From Chitinophagaceae bacterium (lineage in GTDB: Bacteria; Bacteroidota; Bacteroidia; Chitinophagales; Chitinophagaceae), in contig PLXD01000505.1 of assembly GCA_003151295.1 (NCBI GenBank), positions 24,424 through 32,343 of the forward strand: DNA of 7,920 nucleotides, in the 5' to 3' direction. This document shows positions 6,736 through 7,920 of the stretch, piece after piece. The translations under genes were made by a program, and so were the position numbers. A model generated the notes under the pieces. The model was not told where the DNA came from, did no database searches, and saw only the letters and a program-made list of their open reading frames with translations. How positions within the stretch are numbered: position 1 is the first letter of the stretch; the number at the start of each line of letters is the position of its first letter.

Positions 6736-6748
6736 GACTTTGAAAGTC
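6736..6748. repeat. Short inverted repeat between receiver gene and REC-PAS kinase gene
   Basis: GACTTTGAAAGTC: two 6-base arms are exact reverse complements around a central G, 9 bases after the Rcp1-like stop codon. As RNA it could form only a 5-bp stem with a TGA loop and no T-tract follows, so it is not a credible intrinsic terminator. It may be a small operator or chance. The whole 81-bp gap to the next gene holds nothing else I can name. Confidence 0.25.
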
Positions 6749-6808
6749 AACTTAATAATCTGTAATGGCCTCAGTATTTAGCAAAGGGCCTTCATAAATA
6801 GTGTAACC

Positions 6809-7920
6809 ATGCCCCCGGGAAATTTATTATTATTGAATATTCTGGTGACGGAGGACAACCCGGGAGATTTTCTCCTGCTGGAGGAATTGTTGCATAATAC
6901 GGAATTGGTGATCGGGAAAATATACCAGGCCACCCTTCTTTCCGAAGCCCTGGCGATCCTGTCTTCCCAGGCGATCAACCTCGTGTTCCTGGACCTGCAT
7001 TTACCTGATAGTTCGGGTATCGATTCCTATATGAACATCAGCGGAGCCGCCCAGCGGATCCCCGTCATCCTGTTGACCGGTCTCACGGATACCAATACTG
7101 CTTTACAGGCCCTATTGCTAGGCGCCCAGGATTATCTGATCAAAGGAGAGTTCGATGGGAAGCTCCTTGCCCGCGCTATCCGTTATAGCATAGAAAGAAA
7201 ACGAAACCTTGAGAACCTGCGCGATAGCGAGGAGCGCTACCGTGAGCTTTTCAATAATAACCCGATGCCTATGTGGGTCTTCGATGCAGAAACCTTCCAG
7301 TTTTTGGAGGTGAATGATGCAGCTATCCATCATTATGGTTATAGCTATGATGAATTCCTGGGCAGGACGATCCTGTCCATCCGTCCCCGCGAGGATGCAG
7401 AGCGTGTCAGAAATGAAGTCGTTGCCGGCTTATCTTCCAAAGAGGTGACGAAAAAAGGGGTCTGGAAACACATTAAAAAGAATGGTGAATCCATTTTTGT
7501 GGAGATAGCCTCTCATAATATTGAGTATATGAACCGGAAGGCGGTGTTGGTACTTGCCAATGACGTTACGGAAAGGATCAGGCTGGAGAAGGAGCTGAAT
7601 GAACAAAGGGTATTAAAGCAGAAGCAGATCACCGAAGCCGTCATCCTTGCCCAGGAGCGCGAAAGAACCGAGATCGGAAAGGAATTGCATGACAATGTGA
7701 ACCAGATACTGGGAGCGACCTGCCTCTATATCAATACGGCGATAACCGATGAAACGATCCGGCAGGACCTCCTGGAACGCAGCGTGGAATTTATCAATAA
7801 TGCGATCAACGAGATCAGGAAAATCTCTAAGTCCCTGATCACGCCGGGCATCCGGGAGATCGGACTGATCGATTCGATCGAGGACATTATCGAAGATTTT
7901 AAGATGGCAAGCAGTCTGAA
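6809..7920 (+). CDS. Soluble REC - PAS - HisKA_3 hybrid histidine kinase (partial, C-terminus beyond window)
   Basis: 370 codons plus two bases are visible; the frame runs off the right edge. Seen: an N-terminal receiver (about 11-130) with Glu15-Asp16 (ILVTEDNPGD), phospho-acceptor Asp62 (VFLDLHLPDSSG), Thr90 (VILLTGL) and Lys112 (DYLIKGEFD). After a helical linker comes a PAS domain at about 140-255 (NPMPMWVFDAETFQFLEVND, HHYGY, ending ANDVTERI). Then a HisKA_3 dimerisation region with His294 in AQERERTEIGKELHDNVNQILG, the signature of the NarX/LiaS/DesK-type kinases that usually serve NarL/LuxR-type regulators. The HATPase domain should follow outside the window. No signal peptide or membrane segment is present, so it is cytoplasmic. 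The start is the ATG at 6809; an in-frame TAG at 6779 lies upstream with no other ATG between. It is co-directional with the Rcp1-like gene 81 bp away and probably in the same unit, although an own promoter cannot be excluded. Confidence 0.93.
   Translation, partial: MPPGNLLLLNILVTEDNPGDFLLLEELLHNTELVIGKIYQATLLSEALAILSSQAINLVFLDLHLPDSSGIDSYMNISGAAQRIPVILLTGLTDTNTALQALLLGAQDYLIKGEFDGKLLARAIRYSIERKRNLENLRDSEERYRELFNNNPMPMWVFDAETFQFLEVNDAAIHHYGYSYDEFLGRTILSIRPREDAERVRNEVVAGLSSKEVTKKGVWKHIKKNGESIFVEIASHNIEYMNRKAVLVLANDVTERIRLEKELNEQRVLKQKQITEAVILAQERERTEIGKELHDNVNQILGATCLYINTAITDETIRQDLLERSVEFINNAINEIRKISKSLITPGIREIGLIDSIEDIIEDFKMASSL

Overview
The window reads as chromosomal DNA of a Bacteroidota member, most likely a Chitinophagaceae-like organism. 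The evidence is indirect: a CarboxypepD_reg-like secreted protein, a histidine kinase with the H-box and degenerate ATP-lid typical of this phylum, PAS domains of the 'NPLPMWIYD' type, A/T-rich leaders without Shine-Dalgarno sequences, and TTG starts. I saw no phage, transposon, CRISPR or RNA genes. What I see is mostly signal transduction.

Minus-strand half (1-4233). Transcription runs from right to left. A YdcF-family protein (3631-4233) is followed by a secreted protein with a carboxypeptidase-regulatory-like domain (2725-3462). Next come an OmpR-type response regulator (1842-2516) and its membrane histidine kinase (580-1842), joined by a TAATG overlap. After a 180-bp gap comes the first 133 codons of a DegP/HtrA-type serine protease (1-399), which leaves the window before its catalytic triad. 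A two-component pair directly upstream of a periplasmic protease suggests an envelope-stress module, but that link is inferred.

Plus-strand half (4442-7920). After a 208-bp divergent intergenic region comes a second signalling cluster. It has a CHASE3-PAS histidine kinase with a Cph1-type dimerisation domain (4442-6280), then, 15 bp later, a single-domain Rcp1-like response regulator (6296-6727). After 81 bp comes a soluble protein with REC-PAS-HisKA_3 architecture (6809 to beyond the end). The two PAS domains are close relatives, roughly half identical by eye. Within the window none of these three proteins has a DNA-binding output domain, so the cluster looks like a kinase-to-receiver relay whose transcriptional output, probably a NarL-type regulator, would lie downstream.

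I did not find a clearly new system. The points most worth a second look are the shared-PAS, multi-receiver cluster, the two-component/HtrA adjacency, a perfect 17-bp palindrome upstream of the secreted protein gene, and two neighbouring genes that appear to lack ATG starts.
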